A stretch of 64,000 nt of DNA. Source: Streptomyces sp. NBC_01431 (GTDB taxonomy: Bacteria; Actinomycetota; Actinomycetes; Streptomycetales; Streptomycetaceae). Below, piece after piece: positions 49,089-57,522 of the stretch. Each line of letters begins with the position of its first letter. Positions within the stretch are counted from its first letter, which is position 1. The notes beneath the pieces were generated by a model. It made no database searches. It worked only from the letters and a program-made list of their open reading frames with translations, and had not been told where the DNA came from. The stretch spans positions 5,580,001-5,644,000 of the forward strand of contig NZ_CP109496.1 in NCBI RefSeq assembly GCF_036231355.1, written 5' to 3'. The position numbers and the translations under genes were made by a program.

Positions 49089-50048
49089 ATGACCTTTCCC
49101 GAGACCACCCCGTACGAGCACGGCATGCTCGACACCGGTGACGGCAACCTCGTCCACTGGGAAGTCTGCGGAAACCCGGACGGAAAGCCCGCCGTCGTGG
49201 TGCACGGCGGGCCCGGCTCTGGTGCGGGGCCGTTCTGGCGCCGCTACTTCGACCCGGCCCGCTATCGCGTGGTCCTGTTCGACCAGCGCGGCTGCGGCCG
49301 CTCCACGCCATCCGTCAGCGATGCGGCGACCGGCCTCGCCACCAACACCACCCACCATCTGATCGCGGACATGGAGCAGCTGCGCGAGCGCCTCGGGATC
49401 GCCAAGTGGCTTGTGTTCGGCGGGAGTTGGGGGGCCACGCTAGGCTTGGCGTACGCGCAGGCGTACCCGGAGCGGGTCAGCGAGGCCGTCCTCTTCTCGG
49501 TCGTGACGACCAGCCGCGCCGAAGTGGACTGGATCACCGAGGGCGTGCGGGTCCACTTCCCCGAGGCGTGGGCCGCCTTCCGCGACGCGGCCAGGCCCCG
49601 CGAGGGCGAGCGGGTGGTCGACGCGTACGCCCGGCTGCTCGCCGACCCCGATCCGGCCGCGCGCGAGGAGGCCGCCTTGAACTGGTGCCGCTGGGAGGAC
49701 ACGCACGTACGCGAGCCCGGCTCGCCGCTCACCGAGGACTTCGGCGACTCGCGGTACGCCGATCCCGCGTTCCGGATGACCTTCGCCCGGCTCGTCACGC
49801 ACTACTGGCGCCACGCCGCCTGGCTGGAGGACGGCCAACTGATCGACGGCGCAGCCGAGTTGGCGGCCATACCCGGCGTCCTCATCACCGGCGGGCAGGA
49901 CATCAGCTCACTGTCCGACCCGGCGCGGGCGCTCGCCGCTCGCTGGCCGGGCTGCGAACTGCTCGTGCTCGACGACGCCGGACACGGCCTGGGCCCCGGG
50001 ACGAGCGAGGCGGCCCAGGCGGCGCTCGACAGGTTCGCCCGTTACTGA
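49089..50048 (+). CDS. pip: Proline iminopeptidase (alpha/beta hydrolase)
   Basis: The 319-residue S33 peptidase has the oxyanion motif HGGPGSGAG (39-47), FDQRGCGRSTP and nucleophile elbow FGGSWGATLGL with Ser113; the catalytic His is in DDAGHGLGPG at the end. It removes N-terminal proline from peptides in the cytoplasm. The start is ATG 49089, with an in-frame GTG two codons earlier as an alternative. The 3' end overlaps the convergent esterase gene by 7 bp. Confidence 0.92.
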   Translation: MTFPETTPYEHGMLDTGDGNLVHWEVCGNPDGKPAVVVHGGPGSGAGPFWRRYFDPARYRVVLFDQRGCGRSTPSVSDAATGLATNTTHHLIADMEQLRERLGIAKWLVFGGSWGATLGLAYAQAYPERVSEAVLFSVVTTSRAEVDWITEGVRVHFPEAWAAFRDAARPREGERVVDAYARLLADPDPAAREEAALNWCRWEDTHVREPGSPLTEDFGDSRYADPAFRMTFARLVTHYWRHAAWLEDGQLIDGAAELAAIPGVLITGGQDISSLSDPARALAARWPGCELLVLDDAGHGLGPGTSEAAQAALDRFARY

Positions 50049-51223
50049 GCGATCGCCGCGTCGTAGACGGCGCGCGACAGCCGCTCGTTCTCCGGGGCCG
50101 CGCCGCCCGGGAAGGCGAACCGGCGCCGGGTGTAGCCGTACGCGAGCCCCGAGCGCGGGTCGCCGAAGGCGAGGGAGCCCGCCGCGCCGCTGTGCCCGAA
50201 CGTGTCGGAGCCCAGCGCCGGGTAGGAGACGCCGAGCGCCTCGAAGCCGAGGCCGAAGGCGGACGGGCCGCCCAGGACCAGGTCGGTGCCGTGCGAGTGG
50301 ATGCGGGCGAACTCGGCGACCGTGTCCGGCTTCAGGAGCGGTCCCTGCCCGTTGAAGTCGCCGAGGACGGCTGCGTACATCCCGGCGATGCCGCGCGCGT
50401 TGCCCGAACCGCCCACGGAGGCCGGGCCGTTGGCGAGCGACGCGGGCGAGTTGGCGAAGCCCACCAGGTCGAAGGACGGGTCGGCGCTCGTGTTGAACGC
50501 GATCGGGAGCCGGTTGTAGCGGCCGATCGGGCTCGCCGACAGGGCGGCCTGCTGCTCGGGCGTCGGCAGCATCGGCAGCACGTCGCGGTAGCGGGACCGC
50601 TCGGCCTCGGGCAGGCCGAGGAAGAAGTCCAGGCCGTACGGGGCGCGGACGCGCTCCTCGAAGATCTCCTGGATGGAGCGGCCGGTCGCCCGTCGCACCA
50701 CCTCGCCGGTGAGCGCGCCGATCGCCAGCGCGTGGTAGCCGTGGCCCGCGCCCGGCTGCCAGAACGGCCGCTGGCCCGCGAGCCGTTCGGCGACCACGCG
50801 GTCGTCGGCCAGCTCCTCGGGGGTGAAGCCGTCGTCCGCGCCGATGACGCCGGAGCGGTGCGAGATCAGCTCCCGCAGGGTGATCGCGCCCTTGCCCTCG
50901 GCCGCGAACTCGGGCCAGTAGTGGGCGACTTCGCGGTCCAGGTCGAGTACGCCGTCCTGGACGAGCAGCGCCACCACGAGGTGGGCCGCGCCCTTGGTGG
51001 TGGAGAAGACGCCGGACAGCGAGTCCCCGGCGACGTCGCCCGCCCACAGGTCCACCACGAGACGGCCGTTCCGGTACGCGGCGAGCTGGGCCGCCGGGTC
51101 GTGCTCCTCGCCCGCCACGAACGCGGCGAACTCCTCGCGCACGTTCTCGTAGCCCTCGGCCACGGTGCCGTGCACGGTAGCGGCGTCGGCGGTGGCGGAT
51201 GAGGTGATGGTCTGGTTCGGCAT
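50042..51223 (-). CDS. Serine beta-lactamase-fold esterase/hydrolase (EstB-like)
   Basis: The 393-residue protein is a class C beta-lactamase-family hydrolase. The catalytic SxxK is Ser74-TT-Lys77 (GVFSTTKGAAHLVV), and the Tyr motif is in GAGHGYHALAIG. There is no signal peptide, so it is cytoplasmic, which argues for an esterase rather than a penicillin-resistance enzyme. The end region GHSGAAGSLAFGDPRSGLAYGYTRRR is typical of the family. Substrate unknown. Confidence 0.92.
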   Translation of the reverse strand: MPNQTITSSATADAATVHGTVAEGYENVREEFAAFVAGEEHDPAAQLAAYRNGRLVVDLWAGDVAGDSLSGVFSTTKGAAHLVVALLVQDGVLDLDREVAHYWPEFAAEGKGAITLRELISHRSGVIGADDGFTPEELADDRVVAERLAGQRPFWQPGAGHGYHALAIGALTGEVVRRATGRSIQEIFEERVRAPYGLDFFLGLPEAERSRYRDVLPMLPTPEQQAALSASPIGRYNRLPIAFNTSADPSFDLVGFANSPASLANGPASVGGSGNARGIAGMYAAVLGDFNGQGPLLKPDTVAEFARIHSHGTDLVLGGPSAFGLGFEALGVSYPALGSDTFGHSGAAGSLAFGDPRSGLAYGYTRRRFAFPGGAAPENERLSRAVYDAAIAQ

Positions 51224-51351
51224 GTGGAGCCCCCGGTATCGATGCTGTTGACGGGCACAACTGAATAGTTAGCGCCCATCATTCCCGCAGCGCTGGGAAA
51301 CTTTTGGGGTGGCGGATTCTCTGTGCGGGGTGGCCGGATAGGGTCGATGGC

Positions 51352-52155
51352 ATGCGTGATCTAGGGGCGGGCTTCGGTTATCTGGTCAAGGGACAGCGAT
51401 GGGTCGCCGGGCACGGCAGGTCCCTCGGGTTCGGGCTGCTGCCGGGCCTCGTCACCCTCGTCCTGTACGTGGGCGCGCTGATCGGACTCGCCTGTGGCGC
51501 CGACGACTTCGTGGGCTGGGTGACCCCCTTCGCCGACGGCTGGTCCTCGCCCTGGCTCGGTCTGTTCCGCGGCTTCCTGACCATGCTGGTCTTCGCGCTC
51601 GGCCTGTTCCTCGCCGTGATCTCCTTCACCGCGGTGACCCTGCTCGTCGGCCAGCCCTTCTACGAGAAGCTGTCGGCGGACGTGGACCGGGCCGAGAGCG
51701 GCGGCGACGCCCCCGAATCGGGTCTCTCGCTCGGGCGCGAACTGTGGATCTCCGCCCGTGACTCCCTGCGCATCCTGGTCCGGGTCGCGTGCTACGGCGT
51801 CCTGCTCTTCGCCCTCGGCTTCGTCCCGGTGGTCGGCCAGAGCGTGATCCCCGCGATCGGCTTCTGCGTCACCGGCTTCTTCCTGGCCGAAGAGCTGACC
51901 GCGGTCGCCCTCCAGCGCCGCGGCATGGAACTGAAGTCCCGTCTGACGCTGCTGCGTTCGCGCCGCGCGATGACCCTGGGCTTCGGCGTACCCCTGGCGC
52001 TCGCCTTCGTGGTCCCGCTCGTCGCGGTGTTCCTGATGCCGGGCGCGGTCGCGGGCGCGACCCTGATGGTGCGCGACCTCCTCCAGGAGAACGACGAGGA
52101 GGCGGACGACGCCGAGGACGCCCACGCATCCGTCCGGGTCCCGCAAACCCCTTGA
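51352..52155 (+). CDS. EI24/CysZ-like membrane protein
   Basis: The 267-residue membrane protein has four to six hydrophobic segments, including LGFGLLPGLVTLVLYVGAL and GVLLFALGFVPVVGQSVIPA, and the EI24 motif VGQPFYEKLSADVDRAE. CysZ members transport sulfate; in actinobacteria the role is unproven. The C-terminal tail is acidic (ENDEEADDAEDA). ATG 52 bases into the longer frame is chosen because TAGGGT lies 6-11 bp before, suggesting a leaderless transcript. The last codons lie in a 35-bp repeat that is duplicated just downstream. Confidence 0.85.
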   Translation: MRDLGAGFGYLVKGQRWVAGHGRSLGFGLLPGLVTLVLYVGALIGLACGADDFVGWVTPFADGWSSPWLGLFRGFLTMLVFALGLFLAVISFTAVTLLVGQPFYEKLSADVDRAESGGDAPESGLSLGRELWISARDSLRILVRVACYGVLLFALGFVPVVGQSVIPAIGFCVTGFFLAEELTAVALQRRGMELKSRLTLLRSRRAMTLGFGVPLALAFVVPLVAVFLMPGAVAGATLMVRDLLQENDEEADDAEDAHASVRVPQTP

Positions 52156-52230
52156 CCCGGGCGGCGGCCGAAGCTGGCCCTCCCGGCTCTCGCGGCGTCC
52201 GGGTCCCGCAAACCCCTTGACCCGGGCGGC
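52131..52230. repeat. 35-bp perfect direct repeat at the end of the EI24 gene
   Basis: Positions 52131-52165 and 52196-52230 are identical (begin CGTCCGGGTCCCGC, end GACCCGGGCGGC), offset 65 bp. Each copy includes a 7-bp stem CCGGGTC/GACCCGG, so the region has two identical hairpins. The first copy carries the last seven codons and stop of the gene; the second is a non-coding echo. Confidence 0.95.
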
Positions 52231-52306
52231 TTCCGGCGCCAGCTCTCCGGCCCTCGTTGACCCCGCGCATGGGGCCCGCCGCGGCAAATGGCATGATCTG
52301 GCCGTC

Positions 52307-53335
52307 ATGACGAATGCCCGGTCGCCGCTGCGCACCCTGCGGGCCGCGATGTTCGCGGCGTTGTGCGTGGCATTGGCCGCGGTGGGGCACGCGGCCATGT
52401 CCGGTCATGACATCCCGCTGACCGTGCTGCTCGCCGCGTTCGCCGTGACCGGAGTCCTGGCCTGGTGCGCGGCCGGACGCCAACGCGGGGTCGCCGCCAT
52501 CGCGGGCGGCCAGGTCGCAGCGCAGGGCGCGCTCCACCTCCTCTTCTCCTGGGCCCGGCCGATGTCCGAGATGGCGGGGGCGGCGGATGCGCCGGCCCCG
52601 GCCGGCGGACATGCGCCGCACGCCATGGCGGGCATGCCCGGCATGGCGGATGGGTCGGCTCCGATGGCGATGCCCATGCCGACCATGACGTGCGGGGCCC
52701 GCTACGCACACCTCATGCCGGACCCGCCCGACGGCTCGGCGGTACCCGACATGCCGGGTACGGCGGGCGGCTCCCTGATGGACGCCGCGAGCCACGCGCA
52801 CGCCCTGGGCATGGACGCCGCCGCGCACACCATGTCCGGCGGCATGCTCGCCGCGCACCTCCTGGCCGCGCTGGTCTGCGGGATCTGGCTGTGGCGCGGC
52901 GAGGCCGCCGCCTTCCGGGTCGCGCGGGCCGTCGGCGCGCTCGGCGTCCTCGCCGCCGCACCGCTGCGCAGGGCACTGGCCCTCGTACGCACCCGTACGC
53001 CCGCGCTGCCACCGCCGACGCGCCGCCCGCACCCGCACCCCCGTCCACGCCAGAGACTGCGCGGAGCGGTACACAGCCATGCCGTCATCCGACGCGGCCC
53101 GCCGGGCCTGCTCGCTGCGCGAGCCATGGCCCCCGGTCTGCTCGCTGCGCGAGCCATGGCCCCCGGTCTGCTCGCTGTCCGAGCCATGGCCCCCGGTCTG
53201 CTCGCTGTCCGAGCCATGGCCCCCGGTCTGCTCGCTGTCCGAGCCATGGCCCCCGGTCTGCTCGCTGTCCGAGCCATGGCCCCCGGTCTGCTCGTCACCC
53301 GAGCCACAGCCCCCGGCCCGCTCGCCCGCGCCTGA
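52307..53335 (+). CDS. Met/His-rich membrane protein with C-terminal minisatellite repeats
   Basis: The 342-residue protein has about four hydrophobic segments, with a long loop rich in Met and His between them (HAPHAMAGMPGMADGS, APMAMPMPTM, SHAHALGMDAAAHTM), as in copper-handling proteins. After the last helix a basic Pro/His tail (RRPHPHPRPRQR) leads to tandem GLLAVRAMAP decapeptides encoded by a 30-bp repeat. The next gene, 61 bp away, encodes a PepSY protein with a similar Met/His loop, so a joint role in copper or other metal reduction or transport is inferred. Without the repeats the protein would end near residue 265. Confidence 0.68.
   Translation: MTNARSPLRTLRAAMFAALCVALAAVGHAAMSGHDIPLTVLLAAFAVTGVLAWCAAGRQRGVAAIAGGQVAAQGALHLLFSWARPMSEMAGAADAPAPAGGHAPHAMAGMPGMADGSAPMAMPMPTMTCGARYAHLMPDPPDGSAVPDMPGTAGGSLMDAASHAHALGMDAAAHTMSGGMLAAHLLAALVCGIWLWRGEAAAFRVARAVGALGVLAAAPLRRALALVRTRTPALPPPTRRPHPHPRPRQRLRGAVHSHAVIRRGPPGLLAARAMAPGLLAARAMAPGLLAVRAMAPGLLAVRAMAPGLLAVRAMAPGLLAVRAMAPGLLVTRATAPGPLARA
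53101..53310. repeat. 30-bp minisatellite (7 units)
   Basis: Seven consecutive 30-bp units run from 53101 to 53310. The four central units (53161-53280) are identical; the flanking ones differ at two to several bases. The period keeps the reading frame, giving GLLAVRAMAP per unit. It is a likely site of copy-number variation between strains. Confidence 0.97.
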
Positions 53336-53396
53336 TTCGGCGATCGGCGTGGCCAGGGGGCCCTTCACCCTGCCCATGCCGATCGACAGGATCCTC

Positions 53397-54788
53397 ATGT
53401 CTGCCGACACCCCGGTGCGGGGCGCCGCGCCCATCGCGGTCCCCGCCCCACCCACCACCTGGGCCGCGTTGCGGCCTCTCGCCCTGCGGCTGCACTTCTA
53501 CGCGGGGGTGCTGGTCGCGCCGCTGCTCTTCGTCGCCGCCGCCACCGGACTGCTCTACGCCCTCTCCTTCCAGGCCGAGAACCTGCTGTACCGGCACGAA
53601 CTGCGGGTCCCCGCGGGCGACACCGTGCGGCCGCTCACCGAGCAGGTCGCCGCCGCGAAGGCCGCGCACCCCGAAGGCACGGTGACCGCGGTGTGGCCCT
53701 CGCCCGAGCGCGGCGCCACCACCCGTGTCCTGATGAACGCCCCGGGGCTCGGCGCGGACGAGTCCCTCGCCGTGTTCGTGAACCCGTACGACAACGAGGT
53801 ACGCGGCGCGCTCCCCAGCACCGGAACATCCGGGGCGCTTCCGCTGCGCAGCTGGCTGTCCTCCTTCCATGCCGATCTCAAGCTCGGCGAGGTGGGCCGC
53901 AACTACAGTGAAATCGCGGCCAGTTGGCTCTGGGTCGTCGCCCTGGGCGGAGTCCTGCTGTGGGTCGGCCGCCGCAGGCGGACCCGGCTGCTGCGGCCCG
54001 AGCGCGGCGCCACCGGCCGCCGCCGCACCCTGTCCTGGCACGGCTCGGTCGGACTGTGGGCGGCCGTGGGCCTGGTGCTCCTCTCGGCCACCGGACTCAC
54101 CTGGTCGCGGTACGCGGGCGAGAACGTCGCCGAGCTCAAGGACCGGCTCGGCGGTGCCACCCCCACCGTCGCGGCGGCCACCGTCGCGGGCATGGGCGGT
54201 CATGAGCACCACGAGGGCATGGCGATGCCGCCCGCCGCGCCCTCCGCTCTCACCCTCGACCAGGTGGCCGCGACCGCCCGCGCTCAGGGCGTCCGGGCGA
54301 GCGTCCAGATCACGCTGCCGAGCCAGGGCAAGGGCTTCGTGGTGCGCGAGCGCGACAGCGCGTTCCCCGTGCACCTCGACTCGGTCGCCGTCGACCCCGC
54401 CGACGGCCGGGTCATGGACGTGCTGCGCTTCTCGGACTACCCCCTGCTCGCCCAGCTGACCCGCTTCGGCATCGACGCCCACATGGGTGTCTTCCTCGGC
54501 CTCGCCAACCAACTCGCCCTCGCGGCCCTCGCGGTCGCCCTGATGGCGCTGATCGGGTGGGGCTACCGCATGTGGTGGCAGCGCAGGCCCACCAAGGGGG
54601 GCGCCTTCGGCGTCGGCCGCCCGCAGCCGCGCGGCGCCTGGCGCAAGGTGCCGTGGCCGGTACTGGTTCCGCTCGCGGCGCTGACCGCGGCGGTCGGCTG
54701 GTTCCTTCCGCTGCTCGGGATCAGCCTGCTGGTGTTCCTGGCCGGAGACCTGCTGTGGGGCCTGCGCGGCCGTCTGCGCGGGGCCTGA
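53397..54788 (+). CDS. PepSY-associated membrane protein
   Basis: The 463-residue protein has four membrane helices typical of the PepSY_TM family: LRLHFYAGVLVAPLLFVAAA, ASWLWVVALGGVLLWVG, LWAAVGLVLLSATGLTW and LALAALAVALMALIGWGYRMWW. Two extracellular PepSY-like portions lie between, and a His/Met-rich loop (GGHEHHEGMAMPPAAP) sits after the third helix. Relatives act in iron or copper uptake, perhaps as reductases. It starts at ATG 53397 with ACAGGA 5 bp before it; the frame is open upstream through the minisatellite in another phase, which is not considered coding. It follows the Met/His-rich gene. Confidence 0.88.
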   Translation: MSADTPVRGAAPIAVPAPPTTWAALRPLALRLHFYAGVLVAPLLFVAAATGLLYALSFQAENLLYRHELRVPAGDTVRPLTEQVAAAKAAHPEGTVTAVWPSPERGATTRVLMNAPGLGADESLAVFVNPYDNEVRGALPSTGTSGALPLRSWLSSFHADLKLGEVGRNYSEIAASWLWVVALGGVLLWVGRRRRTRLLRPERGATGRRRTLSWHGSVGLWAAVGLVLLSATGLTWSRYAGENVAELKDRLGGATPTVAAATVAGMGGHEHHEGMAMPPAAPSALTLDQVAATARAQGVRASVQITLPSQGKGFVVRERDSAFPVHLDSVAVDPADGRVMDVLRFSDYPLLAQLTRFGIDAHMGVFLGLANQLALAALAVALMALIGWGYRMWWQRRPTKGGAFGVGRPQPRGAWRKVPWPVLVPLAALTAAVGWFLPLLGISLLVFLAGDLLWGLRGRLRGA

Positions 54789-54841
54789 ACTCCCTTGAGC
54801 CCGCGCGTAGTTGAAGCGCGCGGGCTCGCCGGGGACGATCC

Positions 54842-56086
54842 CTACTCCGCCGCCACCCCCACGATCGCCCTCATCTGCGCCACGATGTCCAGGCGGTTGC
54901 GGACGAACACCGGGTCCGTCACCGAGCCCGTCGCCGGATCGGTGTTGCCCGGTCCGAACTCAAGGACCGGGGTGTGCACATGGCCGCCCGGAATGCTCAG
55001 GCCCAGGCGGTCGCGGAGCAGCGTGGCACGGTAGGCGATCTCGTTGGAGAGGTAGTCGCCGCCGCCCCCGGCGCGCGCGGTGGAGCCGGGGGTCGGGCCG
55101 TCCGGGCGGTCCACCGGCTCGGTCGCACCGGCCGGGATCTCGGTGACCGAGGTGTGGTCGTACACCGGGAAACGGCCGGTGTTCGCTGACACGATGTCCT
55201 TGTGCGGGAGCGTGGTCGTGGTCCACTGCGGCTGCGTCGCCGGGTCGCTCACGGGCACCTGCTCGGTGCGCGACACGTCGAGGTTGTCGGGGAAGCCGCC
55301 CCGCCAGGCCCCGTTGAAGCGCTCGACGTCGATGCGGCCGACGCGGCCCTGGCTCACGGTCGTGAAGAGGTCCACCTTCGGCAGCACCGGCGCCAGCGCC
55401 CGCTCGACCACGCCGTCCGCGAAGTCCTGCCAGCGCACCGGGAACGTCACCGTCTCGATCCGCGCGAGCTGCCCGTCCGCGGTGCGGATCCAGGTGCCGT
55501 CCAGGGCGAGCGCGGTCGCCCCCGAGGGGTTGCTGATCCGGATGTCGCTGTCCAGCGTGAACGGGTCGAAGCCGGTCAGCAGGATCCGCTTGAAGCCCTT
55601 GCCCTGCGGGTAGCCGACGTCGCTCTGCCCCCGGGAGGTCTGCTCCAGGCGGTCGAGGAGGGTCGCGCGTTGGTCGTCGGTCAGCCCGAACTCCGGCTGC
55701 CAGAGCCGCAGTTCACGCGTCAGGCCGAGCCGGGCCCAGTACAGCGGGCGGTCGTCGTCGCGGCTCAGGTCGCCGCCCGCGGGTCCCCGGCCCTGCACCC
55801 GGTCCACCGCGCGCCGCCACAGCCGCGTCCCCTCGCGGTCGACGAGCCGCTCGGCCGCTCCGTACGACCGTATGCCCGCCAGCCGCCGCGTGAACTCCGG
55901 TGCCACGCCGTCGAATCCACTGCGCTCAAGGATCTCCTTCGGCGCCGCCTGGTCCAGGCGTTGCTCCTCCACCGTGGGAGCCTCGGGCGGGGCCGCGGCC
56001 TGCGCCGGAGCGGGGCCGAGCAGTGTGCAGAACGTCATCGTCGCGAGCGCCCAGCCGAGCCGCGCCACCCGTACACCTCGTCGCAC
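54842..56086 (-). CDS. Secreted pyroglutamyl-peptidase-like protein with Ser in place of catalytic Cys
   Basis: The 414-residue protein has a signal peptide (WALATMTFCTLLGPAPAQA, cleavage about residue 30), a 150-residue N-terminal region of unknown fold, and a C15 peptidase-like domain starting ILLTGFDPFTLD. The Glu motif is kept (QGRVGRIDVERFN) and so is the catalytic His (His369 in PGGHVHTP). The nucleophile segment reads GDYLSNEIAYR where the family has GTxVCNHLFYG, so the Cys is Ser347. It may be a serine-type variant or a non-catalytic protein. The start is GTG 56086 with GGAAGGA 5 bp before it. Confidence 0.82.
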   Translation of the reverse strand: MRRGVRVARLGWALATMTFCTLLGPAPAQAAAPPEAPTVEEQRLDQAAPKEILERSGFDGVAPEFTRRLAGIRSYGAAERLVDREGTRLWRRAVDRVQGRGPAGGDLSRDDDRPLYWARLGLTRELRLWQPEFGLTDDQRATLLDRLEQTSRGQSDVGYPQGKGFKRILLTGFDPFTLDSDIRISNPSGATALALDGTWIRTADGQLARIETVTFPVRWQDFADGVVERALAPVLPKVDLFTTVSQGRVGRIDVERFNGAWRGGFPDNLDVSRTEQVPVSDPATQPQWTTTTLPHKDIVSANTGRFPVYDHTSVTEIPAGATEPVDRPDGPTPGSTARAGGGGDYLSNEIAYRATLLRDRLGLSIPGGHVHTPVLEFGPGNTDPATGSVTDPVFVRNRLDIVAQMRAIVGVAAE

Positions 56087-56152
56087 CGGGGATCCTTCCG
56101 TCGGGGTCTGACGCCCAGTATTCGCAACCAACCACCCCGTGAACAGAGGGAC

Positions 56153-56737
56153 TTATGAGACGTCCGGGCCGTGCAGCAGCGTCACGAAGTCGCGGAAGGC
56201 GGCCGCCATGTCCACGGACTCCGGGTCGAGCAGCCACTGGTACTGGAGGCCGTCCATCACCGCGGCGAGCAGCGGGGCCGCCTGCCGCGGGGTCAGCCCG
56301 CCGGGCAGCCGGTCGCCGAACTCGGCCCGCAGCACCGCCGCCATCTCCTCGCGCACCTGCGCGTAGCGGCGGGTGAAGAACGGGCGGGCCGGATGCCCGG
56401 CCGTCACCGATTCGCCGAGCAGCGCCGAGAACGTCTGGACGACGCCGGGCCGCATCGCGTTGTACTCGACCAGGGAGGCGAGCAGTTCGAGGCGCCAGCC
56501 GTCCGGCGAGGCCCGCCGGCCGCCGGTGTCCCACTGGTCCCGCTCCTCCAGAGCGGCGACGAGCAGCGCCTGCTTCGTCGGGAAGTAGTGGAGCAGGCCC
56601 TGCTGGGTGAGCCCGACCCGTTCGGCGACCGCGCCGAGGGACGCACCCCGGTAGCCGCGTTCCGCGATCACTTCGAGGGCGGCGCGCAGGATCTCCGCGC
56701 GTCGCTCCTCGCTTCTGGCGCTCCTGGTCCTCGCCAT
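56153..56737 (-). CDS. TetR-family transcriptional regulator
   Basis: The 194-residue protein has the TetR N-terminal DNA-binding domain ILRAALEVIAERGYRGASLGAVAERVGLTQQGLLHYFPTK (as separate segments RAALEVIAERGYRGASL and GLTQQGLLHYFPTKQALL), then a ligand-binding helical domain. The ATG at 56737 follows a G-rich site. It is divergent from the GH3 beta-glucosidase gene 155 bp away and is a plausible regulator of that gene. The ligand is unknown. Confidence 0.92.
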   Translation of the reverse strand: MARTRSARSEERRAEILRAALEVIAERGYRGASLGAVAERVGLTQQGLLHYFPTKQALLVAALEERDQWDTGGRRASPDGWRLELLASLVEYNAMRPGVVQTFSALLGESVTAGHPARPFFTRRYAQVREEMAAVLRAEFGDRLPGGLTPRQAAPLLAAVMDGLQYQWLLDPESVDMAAAFRDFVTLLHGPDVS

Positions 56738-56892
56738 GTCCGCCCCCGTTCCGTTCCTGCCGTGCCGTCCTCCGGTGTTCCGAGAGGACCGTACGGCATT
56801 CAATTATGACGGAAAGGTAACTAACCCTACCGTTCTACAGGTAGCCCGGCCACCATGGAGCCACCAGCGGACTTCTACGAGGAGGTACGGCC

Positions 56893-57522
56893 GTGGCAGG
56901 CACATCCGTTCCCACCCCCGCCCACAGTGAGGCCGTCGAAACGGCCCTCGGCAAACTGGATCTGGAGGCCAAGGCCCGGCTGCTCGCCGGACAGGACATG
57001 TGGTCGCTGCCCGCGCTGGCGGAGATCGGGCTGAGTTCGCTGGTGATGTCCGACGGGCCGATCGGGGTGCGCGGGGTCCACTGGACCGCCGAGGACCCCT
57101 CGATCGCCCTGCCGTCGCCGACCGCGCTCGCCGCGACCTGGGACCCGGACCTCGCCCGCCGGGCCGGCACCCTGCTTGCCCAGGAGGCCCGGCGCAAGGG
57201 CGTCCACGTCCTGCTCGCGCCGACCGTCAACCTGCACCGCTCACCGCTCGGCGGCCGGCACTTCGAGTGCTACTCCGAGGACCCCTGCCTCACGGGTGAG
57301 ATCGGCTCCGGCTACGTCAACGGCGTCCAGAGCGGCGGCGTCGCCACCACCGTCAAGCACTTCGTCGCCAACGACGCCGAGACCGACCGCTTCACCGTCG
57401 ACAACGTCATCGACCCGCGCCCGCTGCGCGAGCTCTACCTCGCGCCCTTCGAGACCATCGTCGAAAAGGCCCGCCCCTGGGGCATCATGGCCGCGTACAA
57501 CAAGGTCAACGGCGTCACGTGA
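56893..57522 (+). pseudogene. GH3 beta-glucosidase, N-terminal fragment (frameshifted)
   Basis: The 209-residue frame encodes the first half of a GH3 TIM barrel: MWSLPALAEIGLSSLVMSDG, NLHRSPLGGRHFECYSEDP, TTVKHFVANDAETDRF and IMAAYNKVNGVT. It stops at 57520-57522 just where homologues continue with MTE. Adding one base near 57519 (ACG-ATG-ACC instead of ACGTGACC) would join it with the next frame into an enzyme of about 820 residues. The start is GTG 56893 after GAGGAGG. It cannot be active alone because the catalytic Asp lies in the second part. Confidence 0.9.

Noticed and set aside
50042..51223. Beta-lactamase resistance gene
   Set aside because: The SxxK fold is present, but there is no signal peptide and the sequence fits cytoplasmic esterases of the same fold.
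53101..53310. CRISPR or short-repeat array
   Set aside because: Units are directly contiguous without spacers and keep a reading frame, so it is a minisatellite.
53079..53396. Longer PepSY protein reading through the minisatellite in a second frame
   Set aside because: The repeats encode CSLSEPWPPV there, with no homology; a good ribosome site precedes ATG 53397.
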